DNA from: Bacteroidales bacterium
GTDB lineage: Bacteria > Bacteroidota > Bacteroidia > Bacteroidales > Paludibacteraceae
Length of the DNA: 53,485 bases
NCBI GenBank assembly: GCA_012518275.1
Contig: JAAYSS010000075.1
Location: 1 to 53,485, forward strand
Direction: 5' to 3'
The notes beneath the pieces are model-generated. The model saw only the letters and a list, made by a program, of their open reading frames with translations. It had not been told where the DNA came from and made no database searches. The position numbers and the translations under genes are program-made. This document shows positions 44,206-53,425 of the stretch, one piece after another (position 1 is the stretch's first letter; every line of letters starts with the position of its first letter).

Positions 44206-45330
44206 TTAGAGCGTTTCCACGCCACTTACGACCACTTTTTTATCGACTGGAAGTCCGCTTAAAATCTCAATAAACGCGTTGTTGCTTTTACCGGTTTCTA
44301 CTTTTGTTCTTTTCAAAAAGTAGGTGGTATCCTCCTGCTTTTCCATCACGTAAACAAAATACTCATTCGCTATTTTTTGTACGGCTTCTGCCGGAAGTGC
44401 TTTGGCTTCCAAGTCGTTTACTTGAATCTTTGCTTCCACATAGCTTTGATTAACCAATTTATTTCGATCGGCGTCGGTAATTTTTGCCACGCAATCAATA
44501 GTTTTAGTGTCCGGATTGATGGATTTTCCTATCGTGGACAAAGTGGCGTTCATACTGCCCGCACCGCTTCCACTCACTCCGAAACGAACCTTCTGCCCTA
44601 CCCTTAGTTTATTTACATCCATCTCAAAAACAGAGAGTTGCAACTGCAAATTATGTACATTTACTACCTCAGCCAATTCGTTTTGCATATCCACATACTG
44701 TCCGATAACCGCGCCGGTTTTGGTAATAAATCCGCTGATGGGCGCCACTACCGGAAACGACGAGTACATCTGCCCGCTTTCTATCCTAGTCGGGTTTAGT
44801 CGAAGGGCTTGGATGCGGGTTTTCAGCGCGTTGTAGCTAGCAAAAGAAGCTTTGTACAAACTTTCTGCCGCTGTAAAGTCTTTTGCCGCACCAATTTTTT
44901 CTGCCCGAAGCGCTTTCATCCGTTCGTAATCAATTTTAGCTTTCTGATAATTGGCTGACGCCTCGGCAAATTGTTGCTGTAAGCTCAGAAATTCATTGCC
45001 GGAAATATTACAAACAGTCTGCCCTTGACGCACAAAATCGCCGATTTTGAAGCGAATATTTTCCACCGTTCCGGCAATGGGCGTACTCACTTTGGCAATT
45101 CCGTTTGCCGGTGCGAATAGGAATCCTTTGCACGAAACTTCATCGGTAAATGTTTGCAAAGTCGGCTCTCCCAACTGCATTTCGCTCGTTTTGAACTGCT
45201 CTGAAGTAATTTCAATCAGACTTTCATCTTCTGAAACCTGTGTTTCGCCGTCACTTTCCGATTTCTTTCCGCAAGAAAAGAAAAACAGCAATGTAAGCAC
45301 GTAAATTAGTATGTGTTTGGTTGTTTTCAT
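44206..45330 (-). CDS. RND efflux periplasmic adaptor (CusB/CzcB type), lipoprotein
   Basis: 374 residues. Lipoprotein signal (LLFFFSC). The membrane-fusion layout is present: a beta-barrel strand set, the biotinyl-lipoyl halves (SCKGFLFAPANGIAKVSTPIAGTVENIRFKIGDFVRQGQ and VVAPISGFITKTGAVIGQYVD) around a helical hairpin (about 115-180). It links the inner-membrane pump with the outer-membrane channel. It follows the pump gene by 55 bases in the same operon. No His-rich metal site is visible, so the metal cannot be named. Confidence 0.9.
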   Translation of the reverse strand: MKTTKHILIYVLTLLFFFSCGKKSESDGETQVSEDESLIEITSEQFKTSEMQLGEPTLQTFTDEVSCKGFLFAPANGIAKVSTPIAGTVENIRFKIGDFVRQGQTVCNISGNEFLSLQQQFAEASANYQKAKIDYERMKALRAEKIGAAKDFTAAESLYKASFASYNALKTRIQALRLNPTRIESGQMYSSFPVVAPISGFITKTGAVIGQYVDMQNELAEVVNVHNLQLQLSVFEMDVNKLRVGQKVRFGVSGSGAGSMNATLSTIGKSINPDTKTIDCVAKITDADRNKLVNQSYVEAKIQVNDLEAKALPAEAVQKIANEYFVYVMEKQEDTTYFLKRTKVETGKSNNAFIEILSGLPVDKKVVVSGVETL

Positions 45331-45385
45331 ATTAAAACATCGATTTTTATTCTTTATGTAAATAGATTCTGAAAACTATATTGTT

Positions 45386-48300
45386 TTAATTCAAATAGTT
45401 CATTTCCAACGCCACTCGATTATACTCCGAAACGGCTTCGTAATAATCCAGTGTCAGTTTCAGCGCGTTTTCCATGCTTACGGCAAATTGGTAAAAATCA
45501 ATTTCGCCCGTTTCATAACTCCGAGTTGCCGTTCGGGTAATTTCACTGCTTAGCCGTTTGCCTGTATTATGGTAAAAGTCAATGGTTTCACGAAATTTCT
45601 GTAACTCATTCTGCAAGTTTCTATATTTTATTTCCAGTAACGTCAGGTTGTTTTGCAACAGCAATTCGTTGGCATTGGTTGCAATTCGGCTTGCTTTTAC
45701 TTTCGAACGATGGTCTCCCCAATAAAGCGGAATACCCAATCCCACCTGAAAACCGTGATAGCCACGCGCATTTTCATAATGGTTGTTTCCGTAAAAATAG
45801 CCCAGCGAAATATCAGGAAGCAAGCGGTGTTGCTCAGCTTTTGTACTGTTTTTTAAATAATCAGAACGAAGGCGATATTGCTGAACTCCGGGATTAACCC
45901 GAAAATCAGGCTTTTGAACAGCAATGGGTTCCAATTCACTTGCATCAATCCGGAAATTTTCATCGGTTTGCATCATCCCTTTCAAACTCCCGTAAGCATT
46001 CTGAATTTCAATACCTATCTTACTTAATTCTAATGCAATCTGTTGCTTTTTGGCCTGCACATTCAGCTTATCCAATTGACTGATATCCCCCAATCGCAAT
46101 TGCGTTTCAGCCATCGAATTCAATCGGACATACAAACTATCCAAACGATTGAAATAAAGCTGTTTTGCCTGTAAAAACTTTACGGAATAATAGGACGACG
46201 CCACGTTTTTTATCAAGCTCAAACGCTGTTTTTCAAGTTCCTGCTCAGCGATATTTACCTCAATATCCACCATCTTGTTCACGTAAGAATGAACGGTCGG
46301 GAATAAAAACGATTGCTCAACGCCCAGTGTCTGTATCGGATATCCGTTTGCCGCCACATTTGCCTGATCGTATTCGTAATACACGTTGGCTTTATCGAGC
46401 GTCATAAAGGACTTTGCCAGCGCTTTTCGTTCTTCTATTTTCAGGTTATAGGCACTAATTTCTTTATTATTTTCCAATGCCAAGTCGATGCATTGTTGCA
46501 ACGAATAAACGGGCGATTGAGCTGTCAAAGAGCCGGAAACTGCCAGCAAAATTGGGATAATAAAGTTTTTTGATGTAAATTTTCTCACAATTTTATACAT
46601 AGCTCCTTCTTTATCGTGAAACACCTTAAAAAGCAACGGTAATACAATCATTGTCAACATAGTAGAAGTTACCAATCCGCCAATTACAACCGTTGCCAGC
46701 GGACGCTGAACTTCGGCACCTGCACCGTTTGAAATCGCCATCGGCAGGAAACCCATTGCTGCTGCAGCGGCAGTTAGCATTACCGGACGCAGACGATCAG
46801 ACGTACCTTTCATCACAAGCTCATCCATATCGTCCATCCCCTTTTTCTCATGCAAATGTTTCAGATGCTCAATCAACACAATGCCATTAAGCACAGCAAC
46901 ACCGAACAAGGCTATAAATCCGATTCCCGCCGAAATACTGAACGGCATACCGCGTATCCATAGCGCTAATATTCCTCCCACTACCGACAGCGGAACAGCT
47001 GTGAAAATCATGATTGTATCTTTCATCGATTTGAAAGCAAAGTGAAGGAAAATAAAAATCAGTGCCAGCGCAATAGGTACGGCAAAAACCAATCGATTGG
47101 TGGCGTTTTGCAGATTTTCAAACTGACCGCCGTAGCTAATATACGTACCTGGATTAAGGGTGATGTTCTTTTCCACCACGTTCTGAATGTCTTCCACAAC
47201 TGATTGTAAATCACGGTTGCGCACATTCACACTGACCACTACCAGCCGCTGTGTGTTCTCTCGACTTATTTTTGCCGGACCTTCCGTGTAGTTGATTTCC
47301 GCCAATTCACTTAACGGCACTTGCGAACCATTTGGCAATGCCACAGGCAACTGGCGGATGTTTTCAATGTCCGTTCGATATGCTTGATTCAAACGAAGCA
47401 CAAGATCAAAACGTCGTTCACCTTCGAACACGCTTCCAGCCACTTCTCCTCCAAAGGCTGTGGAAAGATAAGTATTTAAAGACTTGATGTCTAATCCGTA
47501 ATATGCAATTTTTGAGCGATTATACGTTACGTTCATTTGCGGAAGTCCGGTTGTTTTTTCCAGAATCACATCGCTGGCGCCATCGATTTTTTCAACCAAA
47601 CGCTTGATTTCTTCCGCTTTCTTGCTCAAATACTCTAAGTCTTCTCCAAAAACTTTTACTGCAATATCAGCTCTAACACCAGTTATCAGCTCATTAAAGC
47701 GCATCTCTATCGGTTGTGTAAATTCATAATCCACCCCGGGAATGACGCTCAGCGCCTCCTTAAATTTGTCCGCCAAGCCCTCTTTAGTTTTAGCCGATTT
47801 CCACGTTTTCTTCGGCTTCAGCCTGATAATCATATCAATTTCTTCCATTGACATCGGGTCGGTAGGTACTTCAGCAGCACCGATGCGACAAACTATCTTT
47901 TCTACTTCAGGAAATTTATCCATCAAGATATTCTCCATTTGCGTGGTTAGTTCAATGGTTTTAGATAGCGATGTACCTGTTTTCAGCACAGGCTGGATAA
48001 CAAAATCACCTTCATCCAGCGTGGGAACAAACTCACCACCCATTCGGTTGAAAATCAGCACAGAAAGTACCAATGTCAAGAACGAAAGCGAAAAAACAAG
48101 AATCTTTTTATTCAACGCCCATTTCAAAACCGGTTGATAAGTTTTAAGTGCAAATTCAACGATTTTGTCTGAAAAATTCCGTCTGTTCACATCTATCGGA
48201 CGCAGGAAAATGGATGAAATCACCGGAAGCCAAGTCAGGCAGAAAATCATTGCGCCAATAATGGCAAAACCGAATGCGAGCGCCATCGGGCGGAACATTT

Positions 48301-49726
48301 TTCCTTCCACGCCTTGCAACGACAAAATGGGAATAAACACAATCAGGATAATCATTTGCCCAAAAATAGCCGACTGCATCATCGTGGATGCACTTTTTCT
48401 GGTTATTTCGTCGCTTAGTGCTTGTTTTTCTTTTCGCGGAATATTTTGGAATTGCAACTGATTAGCAGTCAGCCTTACTACGACATATTCAACTATAATC
48501 ACAGCTCCGTCAATGATGATTCCGAAGTCAAGCGCCCCCAAACTCATCAGGTTGGCATCGATGCCGAAAATAAACATCATCGATAGGGTGAAAAGCAGTG
48601 CCAGTGGTATCATAGATGCTATTACGAGTGCCGAGCGTAAGTTTCCCAAAATCAAAAGCACTACAAAAAACACGATAATACAGCCGAAAAGCAGGTTTTC
48701 AAAAACCGTGGTCGTGGTCTTTCCAATCAGCTCACTACGCTCCAAAATCGGGTTAATGTAAACACCTTCGGGAAGGGATTTTTGAACTTCTTCCACACGG
48801 GCTTTTACAGAATTGATGACCTTCTTTGAGTTTGCATCCTTCAACATCATGATTTGCCCAAGCACTTTTTCGCCTTCGCCATTAGCTGTGATGGCTCCAA
48901 AACGGTTTGCATAACCGAAATGTACCTGCGCCACGTCTTTTACCAGCACGGGGATATTACCTTGATGTTTAACCAAGGTGTTCTCGATATCTTCGAGCGA
49001 TTTTACTTGACCGTCGCCTCGGATAAAATAGCTTTCACTTTTTTTCTCGATATAAGCACCGCCCGAAATATTGTTGTTGTCTTCCAACGCTGAAAAGACG
49101 TCTAATAACGTAACACCTAACGCTTGCATTCGCGAAGGGTCTATCGCTACTTCGTACTGTTTTAAGTAACCTCCCCAGCTATTTACTTCCACCACGCCGT
49201 CGATTCCGGAAAGCTGTCTGCGTACTATCCAGTCTTGAATTGTTCGCAAATCCATTGCTGAATAGCGATCTTCATAGCCGGGTTTTACATCGAGTGTGTA
49301 TTGGTAAATTTCCCCGAGACCGGTAGAAATCGGACCCATTTCGGGCGTACCAAAACCTTCGGGGATGTTTGCGGAAGCAGTTTTGATTTTTTCGGCAAGC
49401 AGGGTGCGCGGTAGGTAGGTTCCCATGCTCTCTTTGAAAACGACAGTAACAACCGAAAGTCCGAATTTAGAAATCGAACGAATCTCAGTTACGCCCGGCA
49501 AATTTGCCATTTCAAGCTCCACAGGCGCTGTGATAAACTGCTCGATTTCCTGCGTGGACAGGTTGTTTGATGTGGTAATGACTTGTACTTGATTATTGGT
49601 AATATCGGGCACAGCACCCACCGGAATGTTGAAAATGGCATATATTCCGAATCCGGCAACCGTTAATGTGAAAAACAAAACTATCAGCTTGTATTTTAAG
49701 CTGAATCCTATTATTTTTTCTAACAT
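45386..49726 (-). CDS. CusA/CzcA heavy-metal RND pump fused to an OEP (CzcC/TolC-like) domain
   Basis: 1446 residues. Residues 1-1045 are a complete heavy-metal-type RND transporter: GAVPDITNNQVQV near the start, TM4 with DFGIIIDGAVIIVE (proton relay Asp pair), and the second half with GIGFIALFGVAVLNGIVLIEH. At 1052-1071 a segment KNFIIPILLAVSGSLTAQS looks like a signal peptide with a possible cleavage site after Ala 1069. Residues 1072-1446 (nucleotides 45386-46573) are a TolC/OEP-type channel protein with long coiled helices. The fusion puts pump and outer-membrane channel in one gene; similar fusions are known in Bacteroidota. First gene of a two-gene operon with the adaptor. Confidence 0.93.
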   Translation of the reverse strand: MLEKIIGFSLKYKLIVLFFTLTVAGFGIYAIFNIPVGAVPDITNNQVQVITTSNNLSTQEIEQFITAPVELEMANLPGVTEIRSISKFGLSVVTVVFKESMGTYLPRTLLAEKIKTASANIPEGFGTPEMGPISTGLGEIYQYTLDVKPGYEDRYSAMDLRTIQDWIVRRQLSGIDGVVEVNSWGGYLKQYEVAIDPSRMQALGVTLLDVFSALEDNNNISGGAYIEKKSESYFIRGDGQVKSLEDIENTLVKHQGNIPVLVKDVAQVHFGYANRFGAITANGEGEKVLGQIMMLKDANSKKVINSVKARVEEVQKSLPEGVYINPILERSELIGKTTTTVFENLLFGCIIVFFVVLLILGNLRSALVIASMIPLALLFTLSMMFIFGIDANLMSLGALDFGIIIDGAVIIVEYVVVRLTANQLQFQNIPRKEKQALSDEITRKSASTMMQSAIFGQMIILIVFIPILSLQGVEGKMFRPMALAFGFAIIGAMIFCLTWLPVISSIFLRPIDVNRRNFSDKIVEFALKTYQPVLKWALNKKILVFSLSFLTLVLSVLIFNRMGGEFVPTLDEGDFVIQPVLKTGTSLSKTIELTTQMENILMDKFPEVEKIVCRIGAAEVPTDPMSMEEIDMIIRLKPKKTWKSAKTKEGLADKFKEALSVIPGVDYEFTQPIEMRFNELITGVRADIAVKVFGEDLEYLSKKAEEIKRLVEKIDGASDVILEKTTGLPQMNVTYNRSKIAYYGLDIKSLNTYLSTAFGGEVAGSVFEGERRFDLVLRLNQAYRTDIENIRQLPVALPNGSQVPLSELAEINYTEGPAKISRENTQRLVVVSVNVRNRDLQSVVEDIQNVVEKNITLNPGTYISYGGQFENLQNATNRLVFAVPIALALIFIFLHFAFKSMKDTIMIFTAVPLSVVGGILALWIRGMPFSISAGIGFIALFGVAVLNGIVLIEHLKHLHEKKGMDDMDELVMKGTSDRLRPVMLTAAAAAMGFLPMAISNGAGAEVQRPLATVVIGGLVTSTMLTMIVLPLLFKVFHDKEGAMYKIVRKFTSKNFIIPILLAVSGSLTAQSPVYSLQQCIDLALENNKEISAYNLKIEERKALAKSFMTLDKANVYYEYDQANVAANGYPIQTLGVEQSFLFPTVHSYVNKMVDIEVNIAEQELEKQRLSLIKNVASSYYSVKFLQAKQLYFNRLDSLYVRLNSMAETQLRLGDISQLDKLNVQAKKQQIALELSKIGIEIQNAYGSLKGMMQTDENFRIDASELEPIAVQKPDFRVNPGVQQYRLRSDYLKNSTKAEQHRLLPDISLGYFYGNNHYENARGYHGFQVGLGIPLYWGDHRSKVKASRIATNANELLLQNNLTLLEIKYRNLQNELQKFRETIDFYHNTGKRLSSEITRTATRSYETGEIDFYQFAVSMENALKLTLDYYEAVSEYNRVALEMNYLN

Positions 49727-49764
49727 AAAATGGCACTTTTAAGTGAAGTCCAATAAAGAAAAAG

Positions 49765-49772
49765 CAAAGTTA
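49765..49772 (-). promoter_or_regulatory. -7 promoter box of the metal efflux operon
   Basis: Minus strand TAACTTTG, 39 bases before the pump ATG. An ATTG (one mismatch from TTTG) is 21 bases upstream at 49794-49797. No metal-regulator gene lies next to it. Confidence 0.5.
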
Positions 49773-49842
49773 TAAATTTATTTAACACTACCGCAATTAG
49801 TGCGACTAAAATATAAAATTTAGAATGATTGTAGATAAAAAA

Positions 49843-49864
49843 AGCCGAAGCATTTGCTCCGGCT
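49843..49864 (-). terminator. terminator after alkaline phosphatase
   Basis: Stem AGCCGAAGC/GCTCCGGCT with one A-C mismatch, loop of 4 bases, then TTTTTTT on the minus strand; it lies 22 bases past the stop at 49886. Confidence 0.75.
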
Positions 49865-49885
49865 GTATTTTATAGTATTTGGTTC

Positions 49886-51526
49886 TTATTTCTTCCCGAA
49901 CGCCCTATCTTTTAAGTTCCTCGGTAGATAAAACGTGTTATTTTTATTCACAAAAACTGCTACAGAGCCTAAATCCATCGGCTTTCCGTTCAGCAACGCA
50001 ACCGAACTAAATGCAGGTACTTCAAGCGTTTTTCTTTTTTGTTTCACCACCAATTTCACGACATCATTTTTCGCTACAACTTCATATTTCATTCCTGCAA
50101 AAACATCAGTATGCTTTGCATAAATGTTTGCAGTGTGCTCTTTCATTGAAGTTTTCAGTCCGCTTACCTTATACAGATAATCGTGTAATTCGGTGTTTCG
50201 TACATTTCCTTTCAAAATATCTCCCTTCGGATGATAAACTGCCAAGAAAACTTCTTCGCCCGTATGCCCAGTGGTGGTATAGCCAAATCCGGTTCGTTCA
50301 TTGTAAATTTCGGCGATGTTGTGCGCCATGTTTTTCGCATCGGGCGCTTTAGTGTTGCTCGCTAATTTATAGTTTTTTGAAGTCAGCAATTTTTCTTTTT
50401 CAGCTTCAGTAATATCCAATTCGGTATATTGCTTGAAAACATTTTTTATCTCATCCGGCTTGGTGTTCAACAGTATTTTTTCAAGCCCTACAGCTGTTCT
50501 TTTGTATTTCGAAACCGCTCCGAAAAGGTCTGCAAGTGTCATCTTTGTATAACCTTTTTTCATGCCGTTTCTTCCGATTGAGAATCCACTATTGCCGTGG
50601 TCAGGAAGAATTACAATCGTTGTATTTCTATCTTTTTCAGCAAATTCAATCGCTTTCCCCACCGCATCATCAAACGCCAAATATTCACTTATAATTCCGG
50701 CAGGATCATTGGCATGGGCAGCCCAATCCACTTTACTTCCTTCTACCATCAGGAAAAAACCGTTTGGATTTTTATTCAAAATCTCCAACGCTTTCTCAGT
50801 CATTTCAGCAATGGATGGCTCTTCGACAGGATTTCTGTCTAAGTCATACGACATAGCTCTATCTCCAAAAAGTGCCCAAATTTTTTCGCCGTTGAAATTG
50901 AGCATGGCATCACGGTCATTTTGGATGTAAGTAGTCTCTGTGTTTTTAAAATGTTCTTTCATGTCATCCGAGACAAACTCATTTCCTCCGCCGAACACAA
51001 CAGAAAGATTATTGAAAGCCATTTGCGGTGCAATCGCCTTGTAGTCACCTCGATTAAATGAATGAGCGGCACAGTCGGCGGGCGTGGCGTGTGGAAACTC
51101 ACAAGTGATGACCAAACCGGCAGCTTTATTTTGCTCCATCTGCATGGCTTCCAAGATAGTTACAAGCGGCTGATAAGCACTGTCCGAATTAAGTTTTACC
51201 AAATCATTTTCCGAATCGGCAACGGGATAAATTGCCACATTTCCCGCCTGTAAAGCCACTCCCGTCATGTAAGTAGATGTGGTTGGCGCCGAATCACCAA
51301 TGGGTGCGTTAGATGAAAAAGTGGTGACCGTGCCTGAAAGATAGGGGTCAATATGCAAACGTGTGCCTTCATTTCTGTACACTTTCAGCCAGCGAGATGC
51401 AGAAAGCACACTCAGCGAAGTTCCGTCAGGAATCATTACAATCAAGTTTTTTGTCGGACGCACTTCTTGTGCGATTATTAACCCGGCAAAAAACAACAAA
51501 ATCAGAAAATTAAATAGTCGCTTCAT
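49886..51526 (-). CDS. alkaline phosphatase
   Basis: About 546 residues from the ATG at 51526. Signal peptide MKRLFNFLILLFFAGLIIAQ. Active-site elements: first metal Asp in NLIVMIPDGTS, the nucleophile region GDSAPTTSTYMTGV with D-S-A, the EGSKVDWAAHAND metal segment, the DHGNSGF (usual DHETGG) segment and the final GHTGEEV histidine. The latter two vary from E. coli PhoA, as in many Bacteroidota enzymes. A longer frame to 51709 is rejected because the -7 box at 51560-51567 lies inside it. Periplasmic release of phosphate. Single gene. Confidence 0.93.
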   Translation of the reverse strand: MKRLFNFLILLFFAGLIIAQEVRPTKNLIVMIPDGTSLSVLSASRWLKVYRNEGTRLHIDPYLSGTVTTFSSNAPIGDSAPTTSTYMTGVALQAGNVAIYPVADSENDLVKLNSDSAYQPLVTILEAMQMEQNKAAGLVITCEFPHATPADCAAHSFNRGDYKAIAPQMAFNNLSVVFGGGNEFVSDDMKEHFKNTETTYIQNDRDAMLNFNGEKIWALFGDRAMSYDLDRNPVEEPSIAEMTEKALEILNKNPNGFFLMVEGSKVDWAAHANDPAGIISEYLAFDDAVGKAIEFAEKDRNTTIVILPDHGNSGFSIGRNGMKKGYTKMTLADLFGAVSKYKRTAVGLEKILLNTKPDEIKNVFKQYTELDITEAEKEKLLTSKNYKLASNTKAPDAKNMAHNIAEIYNERTGFGYTTTGHTGEEVFLAVYHPKGDILKGNVRNTELHDYLYKVSGLKTSMKEHTANIYAKHTDVFAGMKYEVVAKNDVVKLVVKQKRKTLEVPAFSSVALLNGKPMDLGSVAVFVNKNNTFYLPRNLKDRAFGKK

Positions 51527-51559
51527 AGATAATTTGAATTTCAATGTTTTAATAAAAAA

Positions 51560-51567
51560 CAAAGTTA
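51560..51567 (-). promoter_or_regulatory. -7 promoter box of alkaline phosphatase
   Basis: Minus strand TAACTTTG, exact TAnnTTTG match, 34 bases before the ATG at 51526. No Pho-box-like repeat is evident nearby. Confidence 0.5.
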
Positions 51568-51704
51568 AGGCAATTTTCTTAGATGCTATTAACTTAATCA
51601 AATATTCATAGTTTTTTAATATGTGTGCTGACAGCATTACTAAAGAAGCACACTGCGTCAAAATTTTCCACAGGTATTGCTTGAAAAGCAGAAAATTAGA
51701 AAAA

Positions 51705-51764
51705 AACACCCCTGGAAGGTATTTTTCAGACCTTCCTAAAATTGTAATAAAAAGTAAGGGTGTT
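51705..51764 (-). terminator. terminator after the SPFH/NfeD operon
   Basis: Nested stems: outer AACACCC/GGGTGTT and inner GGAAGGT/ACCTTCC. On the minus strand the structure ends in GTGTTTTTTTC. It is 13 bases past the stop at 51777. Confidence 0.7.
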
Positions 51765-51776
51765 GACTATTTAGGA

Positions 51777-52760
51777 CTATTTTTGATTACTCAACATATC
51801 TTTTATACCACCAATTGAGCTCAAAATTCCGGTTGCTTCAAATGGGATATAAATCGTTTTATTATCCTTTCCGGACACCATTTCTTGAAGCGTATCGATG
51901 TATTTAGTTGCAATTAGGTAATTGATCGGGTCACCATCTTCTGAACTAACTGCATTAGTGATAAGTCTAATAGCCTCAGCTTCTGCCTGTGCAGCTTTCA
52001 CTCTGGCTTGCGCCAAACCTTCTGCTCTTAGTATTTCAGATTGTTTTTCTCCTTCGGCTTTCTTTATTTCGCTTTCTCTGAATCCCTCGGCCTCTAAAAT
52101 TTTTGCAGTCTTTTTCCCCTCTGCATCCAGCACAGCCGCTCTCCTATCCCTCTCGGCACGCATTTGCTTTTCCATAGCTTGCTTGATGTCTTCCGGTGGA
52201 TTAATATCCTGCAATTCAACACGATTCACTTTTACGCCCCACTTATTTGTTGCATCATCAAGGATGGTCCGAAGCTTTGAATTAATGGTATCGCGTGAAC
52301 TTAAAGATTCATCCAACTCTAACTCACCAATTACGTTTCTAAGCGTTGTTTGCGTTAATTTTTCTATGGCATCGGGTAAGTTTTCTATCTCATAAATTGC
52401 CTTGACCGGATCCATGATTTGGAAATAGAGCAATGCGTTAATTTGAACATTTACGTTGTCTTTTGTAATCACATTTTGTTTTGGAAAATCATAAACGGTT
52501 TCACGAATATCGATTCTGGATTTAGTACTAAATCGAATGTGTTTCTTTTCTCCCATACCTTCTACAACGTATCTCCAAGTGATTTCTCTTGGTTTATCAA
52601 TAATGGGCCAGATTATGTTTATTCCGGAGTGCAACGTACGGTTATACTTTCCAAGTCGTTCGATAACAATAACTTCCGCTTGTTGCACAATTTTGAAACC
52701 TGAAACTGCGAAAATTATAACGAAAAGAGCGATGGCTACTGCAATGATAATAAATCCCAT
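51777..52760 (-). CDS. SPFH/band 7 (stomatin-like, QmcA type) protein
   Basis: 327 residues. One N-terminal membrane helix (residues 2-22) is followed by the SPFH domain: IVQQAEVIVIERLGKYNRTLHSGI, and QNVITKDNVNVQINALLYFQIMDPVKA, then a long charged coiled coil with LDAEGKKTAKILEAEGFRESEIKKAEGEKQ. Such proteins form large membrane cages or scaffolds that gather proteases or other partners. It is preceded by nfeD by six bases, the well-known SPFH-NfeD pairing. Confidence 0.93.
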   Translation of the reverse strand: MGFIIIAVAIALFVIIFAVSGFKIVQQAEVIVIERLGKYNRTLHSGINIIWPIIDKPREITWRYVVEGMGEKKHIRFSTKSRIDIRETVYDFPKQNVITKDNVNVQINALLYFQIMDPVKAIYEIENLPDAIEKLTQTTLRNVIGELELDESLSSRDTINSKLRTILDDATNKWGVKVNRVELQDINPPEDIKQAMEKQMRAERDRRAAVLDAEGKKTAKILEAEGFRESEIKKAEGEKQSEILRAEGLAQARVKAAQAEAEAIRLITNAVSSEDGDPINYLIATKYIDTLQEMVSGKDNKTIYIPFEATGILSSIGGIKDMLSNQK

Positions 52761-52766
52761 AACTAA

Positions 52767-53201
52767 TTAATTTGAAGGTTTAACAATTAAAATAATACTA
52801 TCTATATCGACAACCGTAACGATTGTTCCGATTTCAATTATTTCATTATTTAATGATTTTGCTTTCCAATCATCACCATCAATTTTAACCCTACCCGTGT
52901 TTTTTAAAGGATTTATTTCCTCCGTGACTGTCCCGTTTTTATCAATTAAGGCATCTCGGTTAGTTTTTACTTTGTCTTTTCGATAGCCGTACTTTGCCAT
53001 GAATGGTCTGATTAAAAAGTAGGTCAGAGTAATTCCCAAAGCAAACAACAGTATTTGCCATTTTATTTCCAAGCCAATAAAATTACCGATTGCGGCAAAT
53101 ATAAATCCGATTCCAATGGCACCGGCAATAAATCCAACTGTGAATATTTCAGCTATAAATGCGATTATTCCGATTGCTATTAAAATATGCCAAGCTTCCA
53201 T
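52767..53201 (-). CDS. NfeD-like membrane protein (short form)
   Basis: 144 residues. Three to four membrane helices (about 5-25, 27-45, 49-66) are followed by a C-terminal OB-fold-like domain with the GRVKIDGDDWKAKSLNNEIIEIGTIVTVVDIDSIILIV strand pattern of NfeD. It lacks the ClpP-like protease part of long NfeD proteins. It is the usual partner of the SPFH protein encoded six bases downstream. Confidence 0.9.
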   Translation of the reverse strand: MEAWHILIAIGIIAFIAEIFTVGFIAGAIGIGFIFAAIGNFIGLEIKWQILLFALGITLTYFLIRPFMAKYGYRKDKVKTNRDALIDKNGTVTEEINPLKNTGRVKIDGDDWKAKSLNNEIIEIGTIVTVVDIDSIILIVKPSN

Positions 53202-53253
53202 TTTTTATAAAATTATGTTGGTTGATTTTTTTCTCAATATATTGCATAGGGTA

Positions 53254-53261
53254 CAAATATA
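53254..53261 (-). promoter_or_regulatory. -7 promoter box of nfeD-SPFH
   Basis: Minus strand TATATTTG with an ATTG 19 bases upstream (53281-53284). It lies 53 bases before the nfeD ATG. Confidence 0.5.
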
Positions 53262-53409
53262 CACACTTTTTTGTTAAAAACAATAATTTTTGTTAAAACA
53301 CAAAGAGTAGATATACGATTTATTGTTGTTGTGAAATTTTGTGAAGAAGTCCTATGAAGTTGTTGATGATTTGTGAATATAAATTCTTAAAAAGAATAGA
53401 TCTTTATGA

Positions 53410-53425
53410 TACATTTGCAAAGATA
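53410..53425. promoter_or_regulatory. head-to-head pair of -7 boxes at the window end
   Basis: TACATTTG (rightward) and CAAAGATA (the complement of TATCTTTG, leftward) abut without a gap, forming a palindrome-like 16-mer. The leftward box would give a second, roughly 210-nt nfeD leader; the rightward one would serve a gene beyond the window. Apart from this and the 53254 box the 53202-53485 stretch shows nothing else. Confidence 0.4.

Noticed and set aside
51527-51709. N-terminal 61-residue extension of alkaline phosphatase
   Set aside because: It contains the -7 promoter box at 51560-51567 and pushes a good signal peptide inside the protein.
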